Source: Devosia sp. 2618
GTDB lineage: Bacteria; Pseudomonadota; Alphaproteobacteria; Rhizobiales; Devosiaceae
Assembly: GCF_040546815.1 (NCBI RefSeq)
Contig: NZ_JBEPOO010000001.1
Location: forward strand, 3,534,001-3,598,000
Length of the DNA stretch: 64,000 nt
Direction of reading: 5' to 3'
Shown here: positions 39,452 through 48,101 of the stretch, piece after piece
How the letters are laid out: every line of letters starts with the position of its first letter
Numbering within the stretch: position 1 is the first letter of the stretch
Program-made: the position numbers and the translations under genes
Notes under the pieces: model-generated
Seen by the model: the letters and a program-made list of their open reading frames with translations, nothing else
What the model was told of the DNA's origin: nothing
Databases searched by the model: none

Positions 39452-40446
39452 CAGCGCACCTTCCAGAACGGACAATCGGCGGGCGCGGCAAGCAGCTGGC
39501 GCAAGTCTTCGTCGAGAAAGCAGAGGCTGATCGAGGCGCCGGCCATTTCCATCGAGGTCGCGAAGTGGCCCACAAGCGGCTGAACGATGGTCAGTCCGGT
39601 TGTCGAAAGGCGCGACGCCGCACGACGATAGAGGATGAACAGTTCCTCGAGCGGGGTAGCGCCCAAGCTATTGACCAGCACTGTAACCGTGTTGCCCGAT
39701 CCCTCGGGACGGTCGGCCAGCAGGCGCTCGATCATTTCATCGACAATGGTATCGGCCGGTTTGAGCGTGTCACGCCAGATGCCAGGCTCGCCGTGAATGC
39801 CCATCCCCATTTCGATTTCGTCTTCGCCCAAGATAAACGACGGCTGAGCCGAACCAGGTACCTGGCACGGCGCCAGGGCCACGCCGATGGTGCGGGTGGC
39901 TTCGACTGTCCGACGTGCGGTAGCGGTTACCTCGGCCAGAGAACCGCCTGCCTCCGCGTGGGCGCCGGCGGTCTTGTAGGCGTAGATGAGGCCGGCAACG
40001 CCGCGGCGCTTGCTGCGCTCGGCCGGGCTTGCGCTGGCGATGTCGTCATTGCCCAGTACGGTGGTGGATTGGATGTCGTCTTCGAGGAACTCGCCAGCCA
40101 TGTCGAAATTCATCCTGTCGCCACCGTAATTGCCATAGAGGCGCAGAATGCCCGCGCCGCCGTTGGCGGCGTGCATCGCCTCCATGCAGGAGTCGACTGT
40201 CGGGCCCTCGAACACATTGCCGATCGAGCAACTGTCGAGCAGGCCCTGTCCGACATAGCCGGTAAAGAGCGGCAAATGGCCCGAACCGCCGCCAGAGACG
40301 ACGCCGACCTTGCCGGAGCGAGGAGGCGCGGCGCGGCGGATGACGCGACCATTCGAACACTCGCGCACCAGCTCCGGATTTGCCAGGACAAGTCCGTCGA
40401 GCATCTCGTCGACGAAATTGGCCGGGTCGTTCATCAATTTCTTCAT
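39451..40446 (-). CDS. dhaK: Dihydroxyacetone-kinase-type subunit DhaK (substrate-binding)
   Basis: A 331-residue DhaK-domain protein. SGGGSGHLPLFTGYVGQG starts the substrate domain; GIHGEPG contains His218, the residue that forms the covalent hemiaminal with the ketose in the E. coli protein, at the same number here. YGNYGGDRMNFDMA completes the site. The sequence lacks the C-terminal kinase domain of single-chain kinases, which is supplied by DhaL. Whether the substrate is dihydroxyacetone, erythrulose or another ketose is open; it lies between the ThDP enzyme and DhaL genes. Confidence 0.92.
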   Translation of the reverse strand: MKKLMNDPANFVDEMLDGLVLANPELVRECSNGRVIRRAAPPRSGKVGVVSGGGSGHLPLFTGYVGQGLLDSCSIGNVFEGPTVDSCMEAMHAANGGAGILRLYGNYGGDRMNFDMAGEFLEDDIQSTTVLGNDDIASASPAERSKRRGVAGLIYAYKTAGAHAEAGGSLAEVTATARRTVEATRTIGVALAPCQVPGSAQPSFILGEDEIEMGMGIHGEPGIWRDTLKPADTIVDEMIERLLADRPEGSGNTVTVLVNSLGATPLEELFILYRRAASRLSTTGLTIVQPLVGHFATSMEMAGASISLCFLDEDLRQLLAAPADCPFWKVR

Positions 40447-40470
40447 CGTTCGCGTCCTCCCGGCTGCGGC

Positions 40471-42195
40471 TTAGTAGGTCAGCGCCGTATGGTCGTTGAA
40501 GCTGGTGATAGGCGGATAGGCCAGCTCGTCAGTGATGACATCGAGCACAGTCGCGCGGCCCGAGGCGAGCGCCGCCTTGAGGGCGGGCAGGAAGTCCTCG
40601 GCCTTTTCGACTCGCACGCCATCGCAGCCGGCGCCGCGGGCGATTGCGGCATGATCAACCGGGGTAAAGTCGCAGGCATCGCTATATTCGCCGAACAGCA
40701 CCTTTTCGGCATGCTTTTCGTAGCCCAGGATAGAATTGTTGAGCACGGCGACGACCACGGGAAGCCCCATGCGGCGGGCGGTTTCAAGTTCGGACCAGAC
40801 ATGAGCGAAACCACCGTCGCCAACGAGGGCAAACACCGGAGCATCGGGGCGGGCAGCTTTGGCGCCGATGGCGAAGGGTAGGCCCCAGCCAAGCCCGGCG
40901 AGGCCGCGTGGCGCAATGAATCGCGTGCCGGCCTTGCGGCAGGTCAGGAAATTGCCGATCCAGATCGAGGAATAACTGGCGTCGGAAACGACTATCGTAT
41001 CGGGCGTGAGGACACTGTCGAGATCGGCCATCATGCGCTCCGGGCGCATCGGGCTGGCCGACGACGCCTCAAAGCTTTCAGCGTCCTTGCGGGCACGGGT
41101 CAGGCCCTGGGCAATCGCCTGTTCAACCCCGGCTCGGGCAGCATTGCGCTTGGAGAGGTCGAGCTTTTGGAGCTGCTCGGTGAGAGCGGATAGACCCAGC
41201 TTGGCATCACCAACCAGGCGTATGGCCTCGTAGTTGCGACCCACTTCCTGGCTATCGACATCGAGATGAATATAGGTGGCCGCCTTGGGGTAGAGCGACC
41301 AGGAATCGGTACCGTTTTGGTTGGTGCGATTGCCAACCAGCAGGATGACGTCGGCCTTTTCGACTTGGTCGCGCAGGTGTGCGGTGCGGCTGCGATTGGC
41401 CATGAAGTAGCCCACGATGCCGACCGAAAGGGGGTGCGTCTCGTCGATGGCACCCTTGCCCATGACTGTGGTGGCGACGGGAATACCTGCGATTTCCTGC
41501 AGCTCGACCAACTCAGCCACGGCGTCGGACACATGCACGCCACCGCCGGCAATGATCAGCGGACGCTGCGCATTGGCGAGTAGTTCGGCGGCTTCCACCA
41601 CGCGGCGTGGATCGGGGCCTGAGCGGTCGAGCGGGAACGTCCCGAGCGATGCAAATCGCGTATTCGCATCTGGCTTTGGCGTATCGAGGAACATGTCGAT
41701 TGGCGCGATCAGCACCGCTGGGCCGGGGCGGCCGGATGCGGCGGCGGTGAAGGCCATGTCGATATAGTCGTCGATGCGGTTCACATCGGCGACGCGCTTG
41801 ATCCACTTGGCGCTGCCCTTGAACAGCTCGAGGTGGTCGAGTTCCTGGAAGGCATTCCTGTCAGCAAAGGGGCGGGCCACGTCCTGGACGATGGCAACGA
41901 TGGGGATCGAGGCCTTGAGCGCTTCGGCAAGGCCAGGCACCAGCAGCGTTGCAGCAGGGCCATTCTGCGCTGTTACCACGGCAACCTTGTGGGTGATGCG
42001 GGCATAAGCGTCGGCCATGACGGCGCCGGCGTTCTCGGTGCGATAGCCGATCTGGCGGATGCCATAATGCGGGGTGGCGAGGAACAGCGCGGCTGGAATG
42101 GACTGGCCGAAGATGACTTCGACGCCATGGCGTTTGAGGGCGGCGGCCATCACATGCGCGCCGTTGATATTGGTCCGTTGGATGGGGGCGTTCAT
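40471..42195 (-). CDS. Thiamine-diphosphate-dependent enzyme (acetolactate-synthase-like)
   Basis: A 574-residue ThDP enzyme with the three-domain layout of IlvB. The start at 42195 (MNAPIQ) has GAGGAAAG 5 bases upstream. Glu54 in YRTENAGAVMADAYAR is the cofactor-activating glutamate; GDGGFAHVWSELETA with LNNS is the Mg-ThDP motif. Related families include acetolactate synthase, oxalyl-CoA decarboxylase and 2-hydroxyacyl-CoA lyase. It is encoded with three CoA-transferase-type units and no acetolactate regulatory subunit, so a catabolic C-C cleavage or carboligation is more likely than branched-chain amino-acid synthesis. Reaction unknown. Confidence 0.88.
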   Translation of the reverse strand: MNAPIQRTNINGAHVMAAALKRHGVEVIFGQSIPAALFLATPHYGIRQIGYRTENAGAVMADAYARITHKVAVVTAQNGPAATLLVPGLAEALKASIPIVAIVQDVARPFADRNAFQELDHLELFKGSAKWIKRVADVNRIDDYIDMAFTAAASGRPGPAVLIAPIDMFLDTPKPDANTRFASLGTFPLDRSGPDPRRVVEAAELLANAQRPLIIAGGGVHVSDAVAELVELQEIAGIPVATTVMGKGAIDETHPLSVGIVGYFMANRSRTAHLRDQVEKADVILLVGNRTNQNGTDSWSLYPKAATYIHLDVDSQEVGRNYEAIRLVGDAKLGLSALTEQLQKLDLSKRNAARAGVEQAIAQGLTRARKDAESFEASSASPMRPERMMADLDSVLTPDTIVVSDASYSSIWIGNFLTCRKAGTRFIAPRGLAGLGWGLPFAIGAKAARPDAPVFALVGDGGFAHVWSELETARRMGLPVVVAVLNNSILGYEKHAEKVLFGEYSDACDFTPVDHAAIARGAGCDGVRVEKAEDFLPALKAALASGRATVLDVITDELAYPPITSFNDHTALTY

Positions 42196-42229
42196 TGTAT
42201 CTTTCCTCGAAAGGGTTGTGGCCAGCGCG

Positions 42230-43027
42230 CTAGACCTTGAGCAGCACGCGATTGGGATCGATAACCGAGCGGATGTCGGCAAGTTCGCTGTCGGTGGGTT
42301 CTGCGGTGGTCGGTATGGTCGATGGCACGATGGGGCTAAGCGACATGAGATCGCGCACCTCCTCGATCGTCACGCCCGAATGCAGGGAGACAAGGCGCAT
42401 CGCCTTGCTGATCGGCTCGAAGTCAAAGATGGCCTTGTCGGTGACGACCAGTTGCGGTCCGCCGGCGTCCAGTCCCGCTTGAAGGCGCGTGTTGCCACCA
42501 TCGAGGTAGCCAACGCTGGTGATGAAATCGACCTTCTCGACGAAGGTGCGGCTATCGAGGTCGCAGACCAGGTACGGACGGCGGACAAAAGCCAGGTGCT
42601 CGGGTTGCGCAAGGCTGCCCACGAGCCGGACGTCGGGCTGCCGATAGTCGCCGATGGCCGTGATGTTGAGATTGCCGAAGCGATCGATCTGGGCGGCCGA
42701 ATTGAAGCTGACATCAAAGCTCGAGCGCATCAGCATATCGCATTTGGCGCCGGTGTCGGCCGGACAGCACGCTGCCTGCCAGCGGGTGAAGGCATCCTGG
42801 GTGAAAGTCTCTGGGATCACCGACAGGTCGGGTTCAAGCAAATTGCCCCAATAGACCGCGGCGCCCGGCGCGTGACGCATCTGGGCCAGGCGAACGGCAG
42901 CAAGTGGGATGCCCACGGCCAGGGTAAAGGCGCGGCCATTAGTACCGACACCGACAAAGCAAAGGTCGTCGTCGCGGATCTGGCGGGACAGGAAGGCGGT
43001 GATCAGTTCGTTGTTTGAATAGGTCAT
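42230..43027 (-). CDS. CoA-transferase-fold subunit B, pair 1 (GctB/CatJ/IpdB-like)
   Basis: A 265-residue class I CoA-transferase B-type subunit (ELITAFLSRQIRDDDLCFVGVGTNG, then the HAP landmark, FNSAAQIDRFGNLN, DFITSVGYLDGG). In CatJ/GctB the catalytic Glu lies nine residues after the His of HAP; here that position is Gly60 (HAPGAAVYWG), so the usual acyl-CoA-swapping glutamate seems absent. IpdB, which with IpdA makes a C-C hydrolase, also lacks it. The pair may thus be a hydrolase or lyase acting on a CoA thioester. It is encoded 9 bp after its A subunit. Confidence 0.85.
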   Translation of the reverse strand: MTYSNNELITAFLSRQIRDDDLCFVGVGTNGRAFTLAVGIPLAAVRLAQMRHAPGAAVYWGNLLEPDLSVIPETFTQDAFTRWQAACCPADTGAKCDMLMRSSFDVSFNSAAQIDRFGNLNITAIGDYRQPDVRLVGSLAQPEHLAFVRRPYLVCDLDSRTFVEKVDFITSVGYLDGGNTRLQAGLDAGGPQLVVTDKAIFDFEPISKAMRLVSLHSGVTIEEVRDLMSLSPIVPSTIPTTAEPTDSELADIRSVIDPNRVLLKV

Positions 43028-43036
43028 GCTGTCCCC

Positions 43037-43921
43037 TCAGCTGCGGTCGAGCTTGGCAAGGGCGGAAACGCCGCCAAACAGGTCGAGATAGGCCGCATGA
43101 TCGGCCGGGGCGCGGGCGAAGTCGTCGAGCCAGGCTTTGGCGCCATCGGCGGTCTTGCCGGCGGCCAGATAGGCCAGCATAGCCGCGTCGTCCTCGTCAT
43201 AGATCGTGTCACAGGCCGCCGGATGGGATCCGTAGGGCACCTCAACGATGGCCTCGACCCAATTGCCCGGGATGTAAGTCAGCGATGGCTGCTTCTTGAT
43301 GTCTTCGTGCGGAATGATCTTTTCGACCGTCACGATCAAACGCTTGGCCGCTGCGGCCATGGGTTGGTCAACGTCGTCGGTGTCGCGCACGATCGGCCAT
43401 TGCACGTTGCCGTATTTGTCGCCCGCATATCCGTGGATGATGGTGAATTCAGTATCAGCCGCGGCTATGCCCTGCATCTTGCGCCCGGTGAAGGGGCAGT
43501 AGAACACCTTGATCTGTTCGGGATTGTTCGCGGCAAGGTCGGAACCGAACAGCGTCCTGATCGGGAGGAAAGGCAGGCCCTGCCCCGCCGCACGCAACCG
43601 GGCGACGAAAGCAGTTTCGGAAAAGTCGCGGACTTCGATCTTGCCGCTCTGCACGCCGCGGCGGAAATTTGGGGCAAGGCCATAGTTGAACATGCCGACA
43701 TAAATGCCTTCCCAGCGACGCACGGCTTCGGCTGCTGCCAGCATGTCGATGGCCGTGGTTCCTGCCCAGGTCAGGACAGTCAGGTCGGTCACGCCGCGCT
43801 GGATCAGGTGGCGCACTGCGGCATTGGGCTGGCGCCGCAACAGGCTGCCTCCCAAGGCAATGGACGTACCAGACTGGATCGGCGCCAACGCCGTCTCCAG
43901 TGAAACGAGTTTTTCTTTCAC
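43037..43921 (-). CDS. CoA-transferase-fold subunit A, pair 1 (GctA/CatI/IpdA-like)
   Basis: A 294-residue A-type subunit. The GTG at 43921 (MKEKLVSLE) has AGGAGA 7 bases upstream, better than the longer ATG reading. Blocks: SGTSIALGGSLLRRQPNAAV at the CoA-binding start, VGMFNYGLAPNFRRGVQSGKIEVRDFSE, YCPFTGRKMQGIAA, and the cis-Gly loop with HGYAGDKYGNVQWP. It pairs with subunit B just downstream. It shares about the same layout as the second A subunit at 48923, but the two are clearly diverged, so they are not a recent duplication. Confidence 0.87.
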   Translation of the reverse strand: MKEKLVSLETALAPIQSGTSIALGGSLLRRQPNAAVRHLIQRGVTDLTVLTWAGTTAIDMLAAAEAVRRWEGIYVGMFNYGLAPNFRRGVQSGKIEVRDFSETAFVARLRAAGQGLPFLPIRTLFGSDLAANNPEQIKVFYCPFTGRKMQGIAAADTEFTIIHGYAGDKYGNVQWPIVRDTDDVDQPMAAAAKRLIVTVEKIIPHEDIKKQPSLTYIPGNWVEAIVEVPYGSHPAACDTIYDEDDAAMLAYLAAGKTADGAKAWLDDFARAPADHAAYLDLFGGVSALAKLDRS

Positions 43922-43946
43922 TTGCTTGTCTCCTGGAATCGGCGCG

Positions 43947-45137
43947 CTAGAGCACGCCATCCGTCTTGAGTGCTTCGACGTCGCTGTCCGCCATGCCGAG
44001 CCAGTCGGAGAGGACGTCTGAATTGTGCTCGCCCAGCATCGGGGGCGGACGACGTATGGAAAGCGGGGTGTCGGACAGGCGCATGGTTACGCCCGATACG
44101 GCCACTTCACCGGCCTTGGGGTGGTTGATTTTGATGATCTGGTTGCGATGCAGCAACTGGGGGTTCTGCACGACATCCTGAGGCGTCGCGACCTTAGCCA
44201 CCGGAATGCCAGCCTCACCGAAGGTGGCGACGATGCCTTCGGTGGTCTGCGACAGGCACCAGTGTTGAATGATTTCTTCGATCGCAGGAGCGTTTTCGAG
44301 GCGGGTCGAGACGTTTTCGAAGCGTGCATCGTCCACCAGTTCCGGGCGACCGATGGCTGTGGCTACACGGCGGAACAGCGGTTGGGTCCCTGCCAGCAGC
44401 AGCACATAGTCGCCGCTGCCCGTGGCAAACACATTTGCTGGCGCAGAATAGCGGTCGCGATTGCCGATGCGCGACAGGGTCGTGCCCTGGTTCAGCTGTG
44501 AGGAGATCGCGGTGGTCAGGACCGAGACGGCACTGTCGAGCAGCGACACGTCGATCATTTGGCCCTTGCCCGTGGTATCGCGGGCAAACAAAGCCGCCAG
44601 CGTGGCATTGGCGCCATACATGCCGGTCATGTAGTCAATATAGAAGGCGCCGGCCAACATCGGCGGGCCTTCGGGATTGCCGGCCAGTGACATGAGGCCA
44701 CTCATGGCCTGGGCGATGCCATCAAAGCCAGGCAACTGGGCATAGGGTCCGTCCTGGCCAAACCCGGACAGACGGGTCATCACCAGCCGTGGATTGATCT
44801 CGCGCAGCACGTCCCAGCCGCATCCCATGTCTTCCATGGTGCCGGGGCGGAAATTTTCCACCAATACGTCGGCACCCTTGACCAGCTCACGCAGCATGTC
44901 CTGCGATTTGGGATTGCGGAAGTTGAGCGTCATCGACCGCTTGTTGCGGTTGAGCGCCATGCCGTAGAGGCTTTCTCCGTTCTGGAAGGGCGGGAAATGG
45001 CGGCTGTCGTCACCGTAGCCCGCCTTTTCCACCTTCACAACATCGGCGCCCATATCGGCCAGGATCATGGTGCAATGCGGCCCGGCGATGAAGCGGGAGA
45101 GGTCGAGTACCTTGATGCCGTTGAGTGGGCCAGTCAT
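43947..45137 (-). CDS. CaiB/BaiF class III CoA-transferase
   Basis: A 396-residue family III CoA-transferase. The N-terminal GIKVLDLSRFIAGPHCTMILADMGADVVKVEKAG and NRNKRSMTLNFRNP are diagnostic. The catalytic aspartate lies in IDYMTGMYGA, and the adjoining PAQLPGFDGIAQAMSG-like region is intact (PGFDGIAQAMSGLMSL). Members move CoA between carboxylic acids through an aspartyl-anhydride intermediate, for example formyl-CoA:oxalate or succinyl-CoA:carboxylate. It lies inside the operon between the ATPase and pair-1 subunit A and probably activates the imported or first-oxidised acid. Confidence 0.93.
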   Translation of the reverse strand: MTGPLNGIKVLDLSRFIAGPHCTMILADMGADVVKVEKAGYGDDSRHFPPFQNGESLYGMALNRNKRSMTLNFRNPKSQDMLRELVKGADVLVENFRPGTMEDMGCGWDVLREINPRLVMTRLSGFGQDGPYAQLPGFDGIAQAMSGLMSLAGNPEGPPMLAGAFYIDYMTGMYGANATLAALFARDTTGKGQMIDVSLLDSAVSVLTTAISSQLNQGTTLSRIGNRDRYSAPANVFATGSGDYVLLLAGTQPLFRRVATAIGRPELVDDARFENVSTRLENAPAIEEIIQHWCLSQTTEGIVATFGEAGIPVAKVATPQDVVQNPQLLHRNQIIKINHPKAGEVAVSGVTMRLSDTPLSIRRPPPMLGEHNSDVLSDWLGMADSDVEALKTDGVL

Positions 45138-45160
45138 GTCAGTCTTTCTCTTGAATTCAG

Positions 45161-45958
45161 TTATGCGGCGACGCGGGAGGGCATTTTCCCGCCCACGATC
45201 ATGGAAACCAGCTCGTCGTGATCGATATCGGCCCGACGCACGGCGCCCACCATCCGGCCGTTCTTGAGCACGGCGATGCGGTCGGCGACCTGGAACACGT
45301 GGTCCAGGTTGTGGCTGATGATCAGGACGCTGTAGCCCTTCTCCTTGAGACGCATGATCAGTTCGACCACGAGGCGCGATTCCTCGACGCCGAGGGCGGC
45401 CATCGGCTCGTCCATGATCAGCAGCTTTAGATCGCTTTCGAGCAGCAGGCGGGCGATGCCCACGGCCTGGCGCTGACCGCCCGAGAGCGCGCGGACCATC
45501 TTGTTCAGATCCGGTGTCTTGAGGCCCAGCTCTTCGAACAGGGCAATAGTCCGGCGGCGCATTTCAGCGTGATCGAGGGAGGGGATCACACCGCCGATGC
45601 GCCGCTGGAGCTCGCGGCCCATGAAGATGTTTTCCTGTACATTGAAAACATCGACCAGGGCCAGGTTCTGGTGCAGTGTCTCGATGCCCTGCTTGGTGGC
45701 GTCGCTGGGGCTGCTCATTTCCACGGGCTGGCCGTTGATGGTGATTGTGCCCAACGTCGGGCGCAGCACGCCCGAGATCATCTTGATGAAGGTGGACTTG
45801 CCCGCACCGTTGTCGCCGACCAGCGCTACGATTTCATTGGGGAAGACATCAAAGTCGATGGCGTTGTTGGCGATGTGGCCGCCATAGGTTTTGGTCAGGC
45901 CACGAATGGCGATCATCGGGTCGCGCGTCTCGGCGCCGAGTGCTGCGGGGGCGGGCAT
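45161..45958 (-). CDS. Sugar ABC transporter ATP-binding protein (single-domain, CUT2)
   Basis: A 265-residue ATPase: Walker A GDNGAGKS (48-55), LSGGQRQAVGIARLL signature, LLIMDEPMAALG Walker B and ISHN. The Walker B tail has Met for Thr (DEPMAALG), a mild variant. Like the ATPase at 792 it is half the size of RbsA. It follows the binding-protein gene after a 59-bp gap with a hairpin and precedes the CaiB gene by 23 bp, which puts transport and CoA chemistry on one mRNA. Confidence 0.92.
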   Translation of the reverse strand: MPAPAALGAETRDPMIAIRGLTKTYGGHIANNAIDFDVFPNEIVALVGDNGAGKSTFIKMISGVLRPTLGTITINGQPVEMSSPSDATKQGIETLHQNLALVDVFNVQENIFMGRELQRRIGGVIPSLDHAEMRRRTIALFEELGLKTPDLNKMVRALSGGQRQAVGIARLLLESDLKLLIMDEPMAALGVEESRLVVELIMRLKEKGYSVLIISHNLDHVFQVADRIAVLKNGRMVGAVRRADIDHDELVSMIVGGKMPSRVAA

Positions 45959-45988
45959 GGGAGGCTCCTGGCAGGATAGCTGGTGAAA

Positions 45989-46010
45989 GCCGGGATGCGA
46001 ACACCCCGGC
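45989..46010 (-). repeat. Stem-loop between sugar-binding-protein and ATPase genes
   Basis: GCCGGG and CCCGGC form a 6-bp perfect stem with a 10-base loop just after the binding-protein stop on the minus strand. It is in the same place as the stem at 26244 in the ribitol locus and could stabilise the upstream binding-protein message. Confidence 0.5.
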
Positions 46011-46017
46011 CATTGGA

Positions 46018-47052
46018 TCAGGCCGAAAGGGCGTCGAGATTGACGGCCGGCACGCGGCGGGTCTGCGCCTCGGCATCGTAGAATTCGTCTACGTTCTCGG
46101 CCGTGATCATGGGCGAGGAGAAGACGATCTCCTTTGGCACTTCCATGCCCTGGAGGATGCGCGAGGTGACTTCCACGGCTTCACCACCAAAGGTCGGGTA
46201 GACGAACGTGCCGCGGAGCAAGCCGTCCTTGATCATCTGCAGCGTCTCTGGCGCGCTGCCGTCAAAGCCTGTGATGAACATCTCTTCGGCGCGACCGGCT
46301 TCCTGGATAGCCTGGAGGGCGCCCTTGGCCATGTTGTCGTTGTGGCAATAGACGGCGTCGATCTCGCGCTGGGCCTGCAGGAAATCCTGCATCAGCGTGA
46401 GGGCCTCGGCGCGGCTATAGTTGGCAATGCCCTGGGCGACAACTTCGATGCCGGGGGTGGCATCAATGATTTCGCGGAAGCCGTTGCCGCGCGCTTGGTT
46501 AACAAGCGAACCTGGACGGCCCTCGATCTGGACGACCTTGCCCGAACCGCCCAGGGTATCGACATAATATTGGCCTGCCATGCGAGCGGTGCCAAACGTA
46601 TCAGCGGCCAGGTGGGCGTTGAACTGCACGTCGCCGGCGAGAGCTGAGCTCATGACGATCACGGGGATGCCGGCGGCATTGAGTGCCTGCACTCCCGGCT
46701 GCACAGCTTCGGCGTAGTAGGTGATCATGATCACCGCATCGACGCCGCGGACCGCAAGATCCTCTAGATTGCGGATCTCTTGCGCCGGGTTTTCACGCGC
46801 ATCGGTGGTCAGCACTTCCATGCCAAGTCTCTGGGCATAGCTGATCACGTCCTGACGCTGCAGCTTGAGCCATTCGTCCGTCGCATAGGACTGCGAGAAG
46901 CCGATGGTCTTGCCGGCAACTGGTGACTGCGCGCGCGCGCTGGTGATTACGAATGGAAAGCCGGTGATGGCCAGTGCGCCGGCGCCGAGGCCGCTTTTGA
47001 GCAGGCTGCGGCGGCTGATCGAGGACGTCTGTCCCTTTTTCATGATTGTCAT
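46018..47052 (-). CDS. Sugar ABC transporter periplasmic substrate-binding protein (Tat-exported)
   Basis: A 344-residue Peripl_BP_4 protein. AGGAGGAA precedes the first ATG by 6 bases. The leader has a clear twin-arginine motif (SRRSLLKSGLGAGALAITG) ending near ARAQ, so export in folded form by Tat is likely. Mature blocks: GKTIGFSQSYATDEWLKLQ, DAVIMITYYAEAV, VYCHNDNMAKGALQAIQ and ITGFDGSAPETL. The ligand may be a sugar, polyol or sugar acid; the CoA-linked enzymes in the operon make a plain pentose or hexose less likely. Confidence 0.92.
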   Translation of the reverse strand: MTIMKKGQTSSISRRSLLKSGLGAGALAITGFPFVITSARAQSPVAGKTIGFSQSYATDEWLKLQRQDVISYAQRLGMEVLTTDARENPAQEIRNLEDLAVRGVDAVIMITYYAEAVQPGVQALNAAGIPVIVMSSALAGDVQFNAHLAADTFGTARMAGQYYVDTLGGSGKVVQIEGRPGSLVNQARGNGFREIIDATPGIEVVAQGIANYSRAEALTLMQDFLQAQREIDAVYCHNDNMAKGALQAIQEAGRAEEMFITGFDGSAPETLQMIKDGLLRGTFVYPTFGGEAVEVTSRILQGMEVPKEIVFSSPMITAENVDEFYDAEAQTRRVPAVNLDALSA

Positions 47053-47066
47053 TGTCGTTCCTCCTG

Positions 47067-47080
47067 CGGGGTTTGCCCCG
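47067..47080 (-). repeat. Short stem-loop before the binding-protein gene
   Basis: CGGGG and CCCCG with a 4-base loop lie between the permease stop and the ribosome site of the binding-protein gene. It is small, so any role in setting relative expression is speculative. Confidence 0.35.
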
Positions 47081-47087
47081 TTGTCAT

Positions 47088-48077
47088 TTAGCGTTGGCGA
47101 TTGCGTAGATTGCTGATCACGACGGCCACGACGATGATCAGACCCATTGCGAGCATCTGCACGAATGGCGAGACGCCCATCAGGTTCAGCATGTTGGTGA
47201 TGATGGCGAGGATCAGCACGCCCAGGATGGTGCCAACCACACCGCCGACGCCGCCGTCGAACGAGGTGCCGCCTATAAGGGTGGCCGCGATCGCGTCCAG
47301 TTCGAAGAGGGTGCCGGCATTGGGTTCAGCGACGCTGACGCGGCTGACGAGGATCAGCCCGGCTACACCGGCCAGGAAGCCAGCCAGCGCATAGACCTGA
47401 ATCTTGATCGCATCCACCTTGATCCCGTAGACGCGTGCGGCGTCCTGGTTGGCACCGACGGCATAGACGTGGCGGCCCCAGCGAGTGTGCTTCATCACAT
47501 AGGCAGCGATCAGCCAGAGGCCCAGGAACACGACAACCGGGATCGGAATGATCCACAGGTAGCCCGAGCCAAGGGCGCGGAACATAGCGTCGGCGCCTTG
47601 CGCATATGTGTCACCACCGTCTGAATAGAGATAGATGCAGCCGCGGGCGAAGATCATCATGGCAAGTGTCGCAATGAACGGCTCGAGCTTGAGCTTGGTG
47701 ATCATCAGGCCGTTGATTGCGCCCAGTGCCGTGCAAAGGGCCAGCGCTGCAATCCAGGCGACAGGCGATCCGTTCGAGGCCAGCGCTGCCGCCGTGATTG
47801 CGGCGACGCCGACAAGCGAGCCTGCCGAAAGGTCAATGCCTTTGGCCAGGATCACGATGGTCATGCCAATACTGACCACACCCACCATGCTGGCGCCGCG
47901 CAACACGTTGAGGATGTTGGTGGAGTTCAGAAAATAGGGCGACGCAAGAGTGGCCGCGACCACCAGGATCAGGAAGGTGATGACGTGGCTGTACTGCAGC
48001 AGGAACATCAGCACCGCCCGGCTATTGAGCTTGCCGGCTTGCTTAGTTTGCTTGGCTGCGATGGGGGCATCGGACAT
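47088..48077 (-). CDS. Sugar ABC transporter permease (CUT2, RbsC-like)
   Basis: A 329-residue inner-membrane permease with family signatures AKGIDLSAGSLVGVAA, AVGANQDAARVYGIKVD and IGGTSFDGGVGGVVGTILG. Unusually, the operon order is permease, binding protein, ATPase; most CUT2 operons start with the binding protein. It begins 24 bp after the pair-2 subunit B gene. No lesion is visible. Confidence 0.92.
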   Translation of the reverse strand: MSDAPIAAKQTKQAGKLNSRAVLMFLLQYSHVITFLILVVAATLASPYFLNSTNILNVLRGASMVGVVSIGMTIVILAKGIDLSAGSLVGVAAITAAALASNGSPVAWIAALALCTALGAINGLMITKLKLEPFIATLAMMIFARGCIYLYSDGGDTYAQGADAMFRALGSGYLWIIPIPVVVFLGLWLIAAYVMKHTRWGRHVYAVGANQDAARVYGIKVDAIKIQVYALAGFLAGVAGLILVSRVSVAEPNAGTLFELDAIAATLIGGTSFDGGVGGVVGTILGVLILAIITNMLNLMGVSPFVQMLAMGLIIVVAVVISNLRNRQR

Positions 48078-48101
48078 GGACTGGTTCCCTGCTCGGTGTA
48101 A

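Noticed and set aside
39565..40881. 438-codon plus-strand reading opposite DhaK and the ThDP gene
   Set aside because: Crosses two genes on the other strand and their boundary, without motifs or a ribosome site.
40471..45137. CaiB plus ThDP enzyme as a standard oxalate (frc/oxc) operon
   Set aside because: The pair is not adjacent, is surrounded by a sugar importer and other CoA-fold genes, and the ThDP protein shows an acetolactate-synthase-like rather than a clear oxalyl-CoA decarboxylase pattern.
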